A stretch of DNA of 53,005 nucleotides from Dicyema japonicum (lineage: Eukaryota > Dicyemida > Rhombozoa > Dicyemidae). Of this stretch, positions 32,240 through 42,335 are shown piece after piece; position 1 is the first letter of the stretch, and every line of letters begins with the position of its first letter. The notes beneath the pieces are model-generated. The model was not told the origin of the DNA. It saw nothing but the letters and a program-made list of their open reading frames with translations, and searched no databases. The stretch lies in contig RDEW01000030.1 of NCBI GenBank assembly GCA_011109175.1, forward strand, positions 26,311 to 79,315, in the 5' to 3' direction. The translations under genes were made by a program, and so were the position numbers.

Positions 32240-33285
32240 GCTTGCGCAAATAAAAATGTCTGAAGCTGCAATTAAGAAAAATTTTATTATCGGGCCTATG
32301 AGGGAGATGGTGACTGGAGGAAACTTGCAAAATCTCTTGATGTTCCGAAAACTACTGCTTATCGTTGGTTGAAAAACAAGGACAAACCTGATCAGCGAGG
32401 GGGTCAAAAGCCAAAAAATTTCTTGATCAACACAAAGATTATTGTGTTGAACAGTTCGAAATTAACCCAAGGATTACTCTTGAGGCCTTGAGAATTTTTT
32501 TAATTCTAATTTCATTAAATGTTTCAAAAGAAACCATTCGAGTCCACTTGGACGGTGCCTATTATTCTTTGAAAGATATCAGGTATGAACCAGAGAAAGG
32601 AAATAGTAATTAAATAAAGAAAAAAGAAAAAATTTTATTACTTCATTATTGGAATATCAATCGAAGAAATTCTGATATTATTTATGTATGGAACAAATCT
32701 CAACATGCACATATCCCGTAAAAAGGGTCGTTCAAAAAAGGAACAAGGGCTAATGTCGTTGTAACAAGTTCGCGAGGTGCCAATGTATATTTCATTGGTT
32801 GTATCTGGTCCCTTGGATTGCTACACTATGAACTCAAACGTGGATCCTTTAAAAAGAATCCGCCCATGAATGGGTGAGAACTTGTCTACGAAAAGCCAGG
32901 GAAGCTTACAATTTCCCAGTAGTGATAGTAGTAGACAATGCTCCATGCCATTCAGGAATTGTAGAAATTGTCAGAGATAATGAATTCATCGGAAATAAAT
33001 TTTTAAGATTGGGTCCCAATAGCCCTATGCTCAACCCAATTGAGAATATTTGGTCAGTATTCAAAACTGATGTAAAAATGCACACAGCAACAGACATGAA
33101 AAATATTTTGGATGGTGTGAGACAGGAAGCTTTGTCAACTACGGAGTTTTGACTTCAAAAGTTAGAAGAAAGTATGATTAACTCATTATGTATAATCACT
33201 CCATCTCTAATCAACACCGTAATTGCTAAAATTCAGAGGTTGGCCCCATCGGTGTTAAATAATGATGACATGGGTTATTAAATAA
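32240..33285 (+). pseudogene. Tc1/mariner-type transposase, broken
   Basis: The N-terminal helix-turn-helix reads YEGDGDWRKLAKSLDVPKTT, then AYRWLKNKDKPDQRGGQKP. A second helical block is INPRITLEALRIF ... VSKETIRVHLDGAYYSLKDI. The DDE part at 32874-33152 has IVVDNAPCHSG (second catalytic Asp) and RLGPNSPMLNPIENIWSVFK (third acidic residue, Glu or Asp by family). Several frameshifts separate the blocks. It lies between the inverted repeats of the element and is inactive. Confidence 0.8.
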
Positions 33286-33287
33286 AT

Positions 33288-35900
33288 TTGCAATGCCGCG
33301 TGGTTCACCTGTATGGTAGTGTTGTGCATCACATGATGTTAAAAAACTACACTTTCCCTATCCATGAAAAAGGATGGTTTTCCAGGTACGCTCTAATTTT
33401 TTGTGGTGACGTTGAATCCAACCCAGGCCCTGAAATCAACCTGGTCCAGATCAATATTAACGGAATATGAAACAAGGTGCTGGAAGTCCGCCACTTACTC
33501 AATAGTAATGTAATTGACATTGCTCTAGTCCAAGAGACAAAGCTACGAACCCCAACCTTTCCCGGATACTCCATTATCCGTAGACAGAAAGATTAAGCTT
33601 GGAGGACTAATGACACTAATAAGAAATGGAATTCAATATGAAGATATTTCAAACAAAATCCGAAAACTCTACCCAGAAGATGACCCTTTGGAACTAATTG
33701 GCATAAATGTTAGAATTCCTAGGAAAACTATAAATATGTCAATGTATATATTCCCCCTACTACCTCCTGTCCAAGTGGGATTACCCTAACCTACAGAATT
33801 TCTCAAACCTCAAAAACGTACTACTATGCGATGACATCAACGCCGAACATCAATTAAGGTATGAAGGCCAGAAACCAGACAGTAGAGGAAACCTACTGGC
33901 CAGAAATTTGGGACAATTTTGTATATTGAATAACACCAAAAGCAATGCAAGAACACTTTACTCGAAAAGGAGACAAGCCTACATCCCCTGACCTCTCCTT
34001 ATGTTCCCCATCAATGTTTCCCCTCATCAACTGGATTGTAAAATATGAACTAAGAAGTAATCACAACCCTATTATGATGAAAATCAACAATGAAAATAAA
34101 TTTATCAGACAGAAATCCACTTTTTTAAATTTTGAAAGAGCGGAATGGTCCAACTTCTCTAATTACATCGACACCAATATCAAATTAAAGTTACCCGGTC
34201 TAGAATCAAGAAGCGATGGACATCACTTATTGATTCTCTATCGCCAAATACATCCGAGAAGCTGATGTGGAGGAAAATTAAATATTTGAGGCGTTGCAAT
34301 GAAGGCTCTGAGAAAGCCTTCCACGGACAGGGATGTAACAACATCCACCTGAATATTTTAATGAAGCACTATGTCGCAATCAACCATAAAAATATCTCGA
34401 GGGAACAAAGAGTCTACAAGAAGTTGTATCAATCATATGATTTGATTGTCTTTTCTCCGCAAGAAGTTCGAAACGCAGTTATGGATTCCAATAACTCCCG
34501 TTCTTGAGGTGCTGACAATGTCTAGTTGATGGAACTGAAACACCTTGGGGAAAAAGCGACAGAATTCCTATCATACATTTAAGATTGATCTGTGAACAAT
34601 AATATGATACCTTTTATATGGAAGAAATCCATAATTCTGCCAATTCAGAAGCCAAACAAACCTGCAAAAGATCCCTCTTCCTATCGTCCAATTGCAATAT
34701 TATGTGCGATTCCCGAATTTTAGAAAAATTAATCTTAACACAAATCAAAGATATTGTACCAAATCGAGTATTCCAGCATGGATTCTGTGAAAATCATTCT
34801 ACTACGACGCACTTAACAAAATTAACTCATATATATATCTGATGGATTCTCCTATCCAAAACCACATAAAAGGACCATAATGGCTTCAATAGACTTGAAG
34901 AAAGCATTCGACTCCGTATCCCAGACGCTGCTTATAGAGAAAATTTCTAACACTATAAATCCAAACATTAAAAAATGGCTGTCGAACTTTTTAAATAGAA
35001 GAGGACAAGTGATGTCAGACGACAGAAAATCTAAATCCCGTTTATTGCCAAATGGTGTCCCTCAAGGTTCACCTCTCTCTCCCCTGCTCTTAAACCTTCC
35101 CACCAATGACGATCCCGATATATTGATACTCTCATACGCAGATGACATTGTTCTTGCGACGAGAACCTCTAACTATGAAAGGCAGGGATGAAATTTCAAA
35201 GTTATATTGGTATGTTGGAACATTGGCTTATGTCAAATCGACTGGAAGTTTCTACAGGAAAGTCGTTTATAACAATTTTCTCTACATATAGAAGATCATT
35301 ATACTCTCCCAAAATCAAATTGTTTGGATATGAAATTCCTATGAATAAGTCTCCAACAATACTAGGATTAAAGTTGGACACTCTCCTGACATTCGGCCAA
35401 CGTCAATGACGTTATTACCAAGGTCAGAAGGACCAACATATTGAAAATTTTGTCCCGATCACCAATCGGGCGCAACACATTCTTACTACAGAAAATTTAC
35501 AGACAATACATACTGCCAGTAATCGAATACGCATGTCCTTCTGGAGCTCGATGATTTCTGAATCGTCGTCTCAAAAATTAGAAGCCGCACAACTTGCTGC
35601 CTTGAAAATAATAAATAAGAAAACTACAGATAACGTATTGAATGTTAAAGAACACCTAAGGTGGAGAGTGAAGTCATTTCTACAGTGGGCAATGAAAATC
35701 GGCTGTCCGCTTTCACTCTCTATATCTGACTATCTAGAAAATGCGGGAATCTATGGAGAATGAGACCGTCCCCGTTTCTACCAATTCTGTTGGATCTTCG
35801 AGGACCCGAACGAGAGCCAGAACCCGGAAAACCGGGATCACTTAGTAGTTAACTATTAACTTTTTCTAATCCGGTGATCTTAGGGTAAAAAATAATAATT
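33288..35900 (+). pseudogene. LINE-B with 2A-like peptide, endonuclease and RT, broken
   Basis: This is the most complete LINE here and the only one on the plus strand with both domains. The ORF start carries a 2A-like motif, FCGDVESNPGP (33401-33433). Directly after it is the apurinic-type endonuclease: LVQININGI, DIALVQETKL (33510-33540), then YELRSNHNPIMMKI, the SDH box with Asn for Asp. The pre-RT and RT follow: IASIDLKKAFDSVSQTLL (34880), LLPNGVPQGSPLSPLLLNL, LILSYADDIVLATRTS (35130), MNKSPTILGLKLDTLLTFG. It ends RTRKTGIT-stop at 35847. Multiple frameshifts and a stop after the 2A inactivate it. It sits inside the Tc1/mariner-like element. Confidence 0.85.
35833..35900 (+). promoter_or_regulatory. 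LINE 3'-terminal stem-loop
   Basis: GGGATCAC at 35834-35841 (Gly-Ile-Thr) pairs with GTGATC at 35874-35879. The tail is TTAGGGTAAAAAATAATAAT. Same arrangement as the minus-strand LINE ends in the window. Confidence 0.65.
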
Positions 35901-35949
35901 TTGTTGTTCCACTTTGCTATTGGTAAGACCCACTTTAATCCTGAAATGG

Positions 35950-36040
35950 TATAGTTGTGGAGCGAGCCTTCTTAAAACCTGTTGGAAGGATACGTCCGGG
36001 AGGTAAGGTTTAATCTGATCCTTAACGATTGTCAATAAAA
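35950..36040 (-). pseudogene. LINE-B RT part, left side of the transposon-split copy
   Basis: The minus strand reads LLTIVKDQIKPYLPDVSFQQ, then a frameshifted ARSTT. This is the RT segment immediately before the piece at 31930-32060. Separation of the two by the Tc1/mariner-like element shows that the LINE was there first. Confidence 0.6.
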
Positions 36041-36102
36041 TTAAGGATTTTAAAAATTATTTGAAATAGAAATTAATTATATTTTAATAATTAGTGAATT
36101 TA

Positions 36103-37249
36103 TCATAGAAAAATTGTTTTTTCTAGCATCATCCTTTTAAAAAAGGCCTCAGCTATTTGTTCCCGGAGTTCCTCATTGATGAATTTAGTCATGTGCTCTG
36201 AGTATTCTCCAATCTGCATTACACGAACTACCACCTTTTTTAATTGAACCGAAAAATCATCAGTTCGTTTAAAATTAATGTTTCCGGTGTTTTTTAAGAG
36301 AATGAAAATGTTATGAATCACCCTGAACTCAAATATTGAGCGCTACATTTTTATTTTACCGATGTCCAGTGTCTTCACAGTGGATGTATCACATATGTGA
36401 TTCCACGTGTTCTCTAATTTAATTCTCCTACTTTGTTCTGACTCGAATTCTCTGGATAACTGGGATATTTGATTATTAAAAACCAACATTTTCTCTTTAT
36501 GACTCTAAAATCATCAGAAATTCTACTTCCGACATTTTATTCAATTTATTCTTAAGTTCAGTCAAAATTAGTTGGTTTTCTCTGTTTGTGGAAATCAAAT
36601 TCTAGAGTTCATAAGCATAGTAAACCTTGTGTTCCTTCATGAGCGTCTTGTGATGCACTATTGCAGCGTCTATGCTTGTGAAAATACCACTTTCTTCCTT
36701 AAAAGTTTCCATGAACTGTTTGAACTTTACTCGCTCGCTTATTAAATCGTTCACAGATTTTTTGTGGTCCTTAATTTTGTCGAATTCACACAGTAATCTA
36801 GTTAATATTCGGATTACTTTATGTATTCAGCATTTTTCTGTCGTACCTGGAATTTCTCCTCCAACATTTTCTTTTCTGCTCGTTCCTTTTTGGCGTTGTT
36901 TTCCTAAAAGTATATAATTTGGCAAACTCGGAGATATCTTTCGAATTTAATAAAGGACTCTTTCAATTTGCACTCTTTTTCCAACAATCTTTCCCGCCTT
37001 TTTTTGAGTGAGTCTTTCTTAGACACATGTTCCTTAAAATCTTGTAATACTGAAGACCTCTTTTAACGAATCTAGTTCTTCTTCAACTTGCAGAAGATTG
37101 AACGTCTCGTCCAATAATTGTTCCGATGTGTTGTTTTTCTTTCTCTCTAGTAACGGCAAATTTCTGAGATTAATTAATTTATTTTACAAAATATCGCATT
37201 CTTGTCGCTTTCCTTCAAAACATACGGAATATTTTCTTGCAAAGCTCAT
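36103..37249 (-). CDS. CCDC42: CCDC42/CFAP73-family coiled-coil cilium protein
   Basis: The family (DUF4200) works in motile cilia and sperm tails; CFAP73 is part of the modifier of inner arms complex. Seven introns give a 327-codon frame: 37164-37187 (24 nt), 37033-37057 (25), 36904-36927 (24), 36798-36817 (20), 36602-36625 (24), 36505-36526 (22) and 36323-36346 (24). Human CCDC42 is ~316 residues. The diagnostic run is KECKLKESFIKFERYLREN, then NAKKERAEKKMLEEKF; also VKFKQFMETFKEESG, KTLMKEHKNLISTNRE, and LENTWNHICDTSTVKTLDIG followed by KIKMVIHNIFILLKN. Most of the chain is predicted alpha-helical, with heptads. It starts at an ATG giving MSFARKYSV. Assignment to the family is firm; which member is not. 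Confidence 0.9.
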
Positions 37250-37366
37250 TCTTAGCAACGGTTAAGCTTAGTAACATTTTTTTATTTAATAAAATTTATT
37301 AATTCATAAACCCCATAAACCATAATCATAAAAACTGTAAATAGGAGTTAACTAGAGGGTTCTATC

Positions 37367-37600
37367 TTAATCCTCGCCATAATGACATGGACAGTCCACA
37401 CGTCCCCCATCTCCTTCATTATTATGTCCAGAACCAATTAAGTCAAAACTAGTAGGTCCTTCTTCAGTTAGTTCTTCCACAGTTGATCCTTTCCTCTTTA
37501 TGTCCTTCCCAAGTAGTCCCAATTCGTTTGCAGGGACCAATGATGTATGTAACAGAGTTTTGTAGATGGTTATGGTTTTCATAAACCCCTTCTAAAAATC
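37367..37600 (-). CDS. Unidentified short gene or exon
   Basis: An open frame of ~70 codons lies upstream of the CCDC42-like gene on the same strand. It begins MKTITIYKTLLHTSLVPANE and ends with a Gly/Asp-rich tail, NNEGDGGRVDCPCHYGED. A CTATTTTAG acceptor-like site precedes the ATG, so it may be the last exon of a larger gene. No family recognised. Confidence 0.3.
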
Positions 37601-37649
37601 TCTAAAATAGATAAATGACAATAGCTACATATCGATTGTCATCAGATCC

Positions 37650-37830
37650 ACCTAACTCGGAAGACGTCCAATTCCTGACCGGCATTCAAAATGATCTATC
37701 TTCATTCTACCGGATAACTTCGTTCTCTGCAACGAGTATTGGGTTTAACCACAGCTTCCCAGAAAATGCCCAGTGGATTAATGTTCTTGGATAAATAATC
37801 CACTAAAACGCAATTAGTTAGTTTGGTTTT
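37650..37830 (+). repeat. Old SINE1 copy
   Basis: Follows SINE1 order with many changes: CACCTAACTCGGAAGACGTC, CCTGACCGGCATTCAAAATG, TTCATTCTACCGG, ACCACAGCTTCCCAG. The similar old copy at 41785-41960 bridges it to the young copies. Confidence 0.4.
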
Positions 37831-38100
37831 ATTTTTGGTTTATGGAATAATTTAATTTGATTATAATTCATTTACAGACACGACATAAGGCACTTCAGGG
37901 TGGCTGACGAAACACTTAAGGAAAGTTCGGGAGCTATTGGAGGCTGAGATTACTTCATTAGTTGGTTTATCCTTTCTTTTTAAATAGTCTTGGGGTTTTA
38001 ATAATAAAAATCTTCTATTTGAGATAAAAATACTGTGCACAACTTTTCTGCACCCTCAATCATTAAACAATCTTTTTAGGCGACTGAAGAGATTTTGTGA
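37831..38100. other. Unassigned AT-rich stretch
   Basis: No gene or repeat recognised. Confidence 0.35.
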
Positions 38101-38103
38101 TCC

Positions 38104-38690
38104 TTACCAGTAGCGTGATCCTACGGGAAGTGCGTGTAATTCCGTAAGGAACATTGAGCGAAGATGAAATGGCTGCTGAGAGAGGCCGATGATTGCGTTT
38201 TCTTTTTTTAGTAATTCCTGGTCTTCAAATAAATAAAATCTCAAAAAAACCTTTCGACTTTCTCTTCTAGAGATAGATAAAGGAGGTCGATGCACGTAGT
38301 ATCACATACCAATGACTTCCCCTCCTCCTAGAACGGAAATATTGTGATTCCGTCAGGCCGTTTTCCATCTCTCTGTCAAAGCCAACAGACTCCAGGGCTC
38401 GCTTAACAATTCCGTTGATCGCCTTATGTCTTGGGATTCGTCCTGCACTTCTTAGGCGAGAAAGGGCATGATGTCCATAACAGTCGACGGGACCACCGCA
38501 TCGGCACTTGTGAGTCTGCCAAATCTTCAGTCCATGTCTGATGAAAATACCGGTGCGGACAGTGAGTCGTCAACCTTAACTTATTTTCTATGTATTCATA
38601 GTTAATAAGGCGTCCAATGGATGGCTGGACTTCTTCAAAAAACGACACGAGCAATTCTGAAAAAAACACATCGGATGAAAAATCAGCTCA
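38104..38690 (-). pseudogene. LINE C-terminal domain with Cys/His cluster
   Basis: The minus strand gives LRTGIFIRHGLKIWQTHKCR, then CGGPVDCYGHHALSRLRSAG and RIPRHKAINGIVKRALESVG, in shifting frames. It ends LTELHALPVGSRYW. The pattern CxCGxxVDxxGxHxLxC followed by GRxxRHxxIN is a known C-terminal region of invertebrate LINE polyproteins. No RT lies next to it. It is dead. Confidence 0.55.
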
Positions 38691-39203
38691 AATTTTTTCA
38701 ACGAAAGCCATTTATTCTCAATTGTGATGAAACTTCGTAAAAAAATATTAGCAAGTCGTATACCGCCTATGACGACGATTGCCTTGGAAAGTTAAAAGTA
38801 AAAAACGAGTATTTGTCATAAAGTGTGCAATCTTCAAGATTAAAGCCATACTCCATAATAAAAATCTAATTTCCTCCAATTATGTGGCCACCAAATTAAC
38901 TGATCCCATCAGTCAACGGTATAAGCTTCAAGTTTCGCAATTACGACAAAAGAGTTTTATTTCTTTATAAGTCCCTCTTAAAGAACACGTGGCTTGAGAG
39001 ACATATGAGGTTTTTCGCGTTAAAACTTAAAGATTTAATCATTAACTAGCTGATCTCGACACATTTTTTGTGTTCTTAAGGATAATTAAGCAAAAATAAA
39101 GAATATTTTCTATTCCAAGAGTAAGTCGTACCCCAAGACGCTCAATCTTAATTCCGACAACACTTAATATAATAATTCAAAGCAATGTTAAAGAGACTAT
39201 CGT
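38691..39203. other. Unassigned; possible DDE-type fragment
   Basis: 38695-38740 (plus) reads FLQRKPFILNCDETS, like the NxDET block of pogo/CENP-B-type transposases, but nothing else supports it. The rest shows no gene. Confidence 0.3.
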
Positions 39204-40108
39204 TCAGCACATTGCCCAATCTTCCATAATTTTTAATGTTGTGAAAGACACGATTCTTTGTGAAACATAGTTGCAATGCCACGTGTCTAACAGACTGGGA
39301 ATGGTTAAATTCTTATTATTAGAGATTAAAATACTTTTATATACACGAATTGACCTGGACACGTGGTTTCTCAGAGCTAGGTCAACTTGATGCATAAATG
39401 AGGAGGACATTTCATGGACAGGAGGAATGGTGACTTTATAGGGAAGCTCAACAGAGTTGAAAAATTCAACTATTTCACATCTATCAATTACAAATGGTCC
39501 TACATGTCCACGTGTTTGGTTCTAACAGTGAGAGTGAACCTCTCAAACGATCCCTTACGAGCGTCTTTAGGAGATTCAAATTTCTCAGCCATTCTACGTA
39601 CGACGTTGGGATCTACTCGACAGGAGAGGTCCCGTCTCCCGTTATTCTGCAGTGCTTCGTCCAAATCAACATCCACGTGGATTTGACAATATCTGACACA
39701 TGCTATGGGATTGAGTGAATCAAGTACAGTCACGTGCTATTTTGTATATTTTGTAGCGCATGCTGTTGTAGTACATATTATCGTCAATTAGCAGCAAATT
39801 AGGTCTGGAACTACTCCACGTGGAAGGAAGTATTCCCGCACAAACCTTTAAAATCTCACATAAATGCTGAAAATCAAGTCCATTTACAATATATTTGATT
39901 ATCTCAGCAATAATGGCTCTCTTTTGATGCAATGTGACATCCTGAAGTGACAGTGATAAGTTACCTTGTTATGTTCGATTAGTTCATCGTAGCAGACTGT
40001 TATCACATTATATCTCTGAGATATATCAGGATTCAGTTCAATTTTAGAACAGAGTAGAGACTTTCCGCTGCCTGGAAGTCCACATAACACCACTATTAAT
40101 GAATCCAT
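39204..40108 (-). CDS. PSTK: L-seryl-tRNA(Sec) kinase
   Basis: Phosphorylates seryl-tRNA(Sec), the step before SepSecS makes selenocysteinyl-tRNA (family knowledge). Three introns, 39942-39964 (23 nt), 39703-39727 (25) and 39481-39503 (23), join a 277-codon frame. P-loop: LCGLPGSGKS (residues 8-17). Then CYDELIEHNK, LLLIDDNMYYNSMRYKIYKI and ARDSCVRYCQIHVDVDLDEA, with NGRRDLSCRVDPNVVRRM and KFESPKDARKGSFER, all as in animal PSTK (DDNFYYQSMRY, RNGQRP, KLEKPNPEKNAWE). The C-terminus (HQVDLALRNHV onward) is shorter than in human (348 residues). The start ATG at 40106-40108 gives MDSLIVVLCG. Six CACGTG sites lie within the gene. Confidence 0.94.
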
Positions 40109-40364
40109 ATTTTTCAAAAATTTGAATTAATCAATATTTCTCATTCATCTTGGAATTTCATAAATAAATATATCCCAAAGAACGGCCTCATAAATTAGTA
40201 TATTTTGCGACAGTCCGTTGGTGTAGCGCTCTATAACAGATTTCAAAAAAAATTTTAAATAATAAACTCACTAGAAAAAAATATTTATAAATTTTTATAA
40301 TTAAACGACTCGAATTAAAAAAAACATACCATGTCTTTATAGGTTTAGTTTTTGGATAATCAGT

Positions 40365-40695
40365 TTACCGCGTGGCGCTATGTGGTGCTGTGTGGCTAAT
40401 TGGTTGAAGTTTTCTGTTTGTTTGTCTGTTCATCCTCCCTCTTCCTATTAGAGTGGCCTTATGTGATCGACCTGTCTATGTGTCTCTCCAGTGCCTGGCT
40501 GGCACGAAAAAGGATCATTTGCTCTCCCCCACTTCACTGGAAGGGTTTCCAGAACTGCAAGTATGGACGTCTTTTACCCTTTATGTTGATTCCGGATGGA
40601 CTCTGTTTCTGTAGAAGTGGAAACTGGATACACTTAATTAGCTGTTTACTTTAACTTCCTTCTCGGTGTATCAGGGGTTAATAAATTATTTAATT
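40365..40695 (+). repeat. SINE1, near full-length copy
   Basis: Starts GCGCTATGTGGTGCTGTGTG. Then come GGCTAATTGGTTGAAG (A-box-like TGGCTAATTGG at 40394-40404), a T/C-rich block, GTGATCGACCTGTCTATGTG and CTGGCACGAAAAAGGATCAT, the CCACTTCACTGGAAGGGTTT block, and GTATGGACGTC. The 3' stem-loop is GATACAC (40627-40633) / GTGTATC (40666-40672) and the tail AGGGGTTAATAAATTA. It has no real coding potential. A Pol III B box is not clear. Related copies: 44326-44655, 50260-50575, 11088-11275. Confidence 0.8.
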
Positions 40696-41564
40696 ATGGG
40701 TTTAGTGATTCTCGAAAAGAAACAATACAAAAATAATGAATACAAGACTCACTCCAAGCCAATTTTGGGAAGATGATCAAGATTGTAGAGTCAAAAGATG
40801 ATCAAGATTGTAGAGCTAAATAAAATAGGTAAATCTTTCATTTTTAAAGATGATATTCCGTATTCAATTAGAAATTACAATAAATTGAGATTTTTGCAAG
40901 GAAGTTTTCATACTATATGAAATTTAGGCTGAACAAGATTTAAATTATTTTGGCCTCCATCGGTTGTATTCCAAACTCAGAAAAAAGTTCTATGGAATAC
41001 CAAGTGCAAACATTTTGAAAGTCATTTCAACTTGTGTTCTATGCCAATCAAAAAAACAATTCTGCTGGCAACAGAGAGAATGGAAGAAATTCGTAAAAGG
41101 AACTACGATGAAGATGTCTTCAAAATTGGCGGCAATGCATCTTGTAGTCATTAGAAATTATTTAGACAGGATAATGATGCCAATACAAGGTAATTCCCGT
41201 TGTATGATGGATTGGAACTTACGAGAACACGATAGTTGATAAGAAATGTGGAATTTGAAAATCGGAAAGTGAGTCAAATCAACGTTTATAAGGGATACAT
41301 CTATCACGTAGACTCCAGGGATTTTGTAAAAAACTGGCGAACCCCTGCTAAATCAGTGTTAATTGGATTGGAAAGTCAATAAGTCACAGAATTTGATACT
41401 ACGATCGATTTTCTTTTCAAATGCAGGGTGAGGTACCTTAAAAACAGTAAAATATCTGCAGGAGTAAGTAAAGAATGTATTTACCACCAAATGCAACAAG
41501 TATATTACAACCGCTTGACAAATGAAAAAAGTGAACAAATTGAATCAAGATCGTTTTTAAAGGA
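40696..41564 (+). pseudogene. Unidentified coding remnant, possibly integrase-like zinc segment
   Basis: 40950-41060 reads FGLHRLYSKLRKKFYGIPSA, then NILKVISTCVLCQSKKQFC, reminiscent of the HHCC region of retroelement integrases (a His pair is partly missing). Downstream frames at 41080-41580 are open in pieces without known motifs. A 24-bp direct repeat, AAGATGATCAAGATTGTAGA, occurs twice at 40770-40820. Confidence 0.35.
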
Positions 41565-41690
41565 CGCACATCCAACAAAAAGAAATTAGGATCATTCCTT
41601 GGTTCTCCATCATCGATTAGTTATGATAACTGTTCTTTACTTAAAATGTGATTTCTGCCTGGGAGGATAGCAAATATAGCTCTTTGTAAA
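41565..41690 (-). repeat. SINE2, partial copy, reverse orientation
   Basis: Contains CATTCCTTGGTTCTCCATCA, TAACTGTTCTTTACTTAAAA and TGCCTGGGAGGATAGC, matching the reverse of the 45180 and 12005 copies. Confidence 0.5.
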
Positions 41691-41784
41691 ATTCATGCCA
41701 AATGACGGAATAAGAATTGATCCACTGATTTTCTCCTTGACTTTTAACGACTTCCTGCTTTTAGCCTCCTTCAGCTCCTAAGAA

Positions 41785-41960
41785 AATTCATGGGATTCAC
41801 CTGACTCTGAAGACGCCCAGTGCTTGACCAGTATCCAAAAATATCTATCTTCTCTACTCCAGTGGAGTGTTTCCCACAGTGGTGGATCTTAATGGACGTG
41901 ATGTTTGGAAAAGATGTATCCCATTACAATCCTGTAAACTGGAAAAAATCCATTTCAAGT
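41785..41960 (+). repeat. Old SINE1 copy
   Basis: TTCACCTGACTCTGAAGACG, CCCAGTGCTTGACCAG, ACTCCAGTGGAGTGTTTCCC and AATGGACGTGATG occur in SINE1 order. Confidence 0.5.
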
Positions 41961-42335
41961 ATATCCAGAGTTATTAAAAAAACTCAGAAATGAGTGAGAT
42001 TTTTAGAACTTTTCCTTTCTATTCCACCAAATCCCAATTTTTGTTGTCATGGGAACGATCAATCTATTAACTCGTTTCATTAATTTTACTTGCCAGCTTA
42101 TTCAAGTCAACGGTTTAACTTATTTCTACCACCAATAAATCGAGGCTAACAATTTCAATATTACCAATGATTATTACAAACTTTAAGTCTTAAAGTACAC
42201 GCCATTAACATTTATTAGTGAGGTAATTTGCTCCCTCAAGCGTGATAGATTAACTTAAGCTTGAAATACCGTAATTGTGCAATTTACGATTTTCCACTTT
42301 GATTATTTATTTCTTAATTACATATAAAATTAAAA
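41961..42335. other. Upstream flank of the MORN gene
   Basis: AT-rich, no gene seen. Confidence 0.35.

Larger units (their letters stand above)
32066..35947 (+). mobile_element. Tc1/mariner-like element with terminal inverted repeats, containing a LINE
   Basis: Left end: TATTATTTCAGGTTTAAAGT, continuing GGGTCTTGCCAA and CAAAGTGGAACAA. The right end, read in reverse, is TACCATTTCAGGATTAAAGT, then GGGTCTTACCAA and CAAAGTGGAACAA, so the inverted repeats are about 60 bp. The host is a minus-strand LINE-B copy interrupted at TATA. Inside are a broken transposase (32240-33285) and a later LINE insertion (33288-35900). Confidence 0.8.

Noticed and set aside
40950-41060. Retroviral-type integrase zinc finger, suggesting an LTR element
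   Set aside because: One His of the HHCC set is missing and no other pol or LTR sequence is near; kept only as an unassigned remnant.
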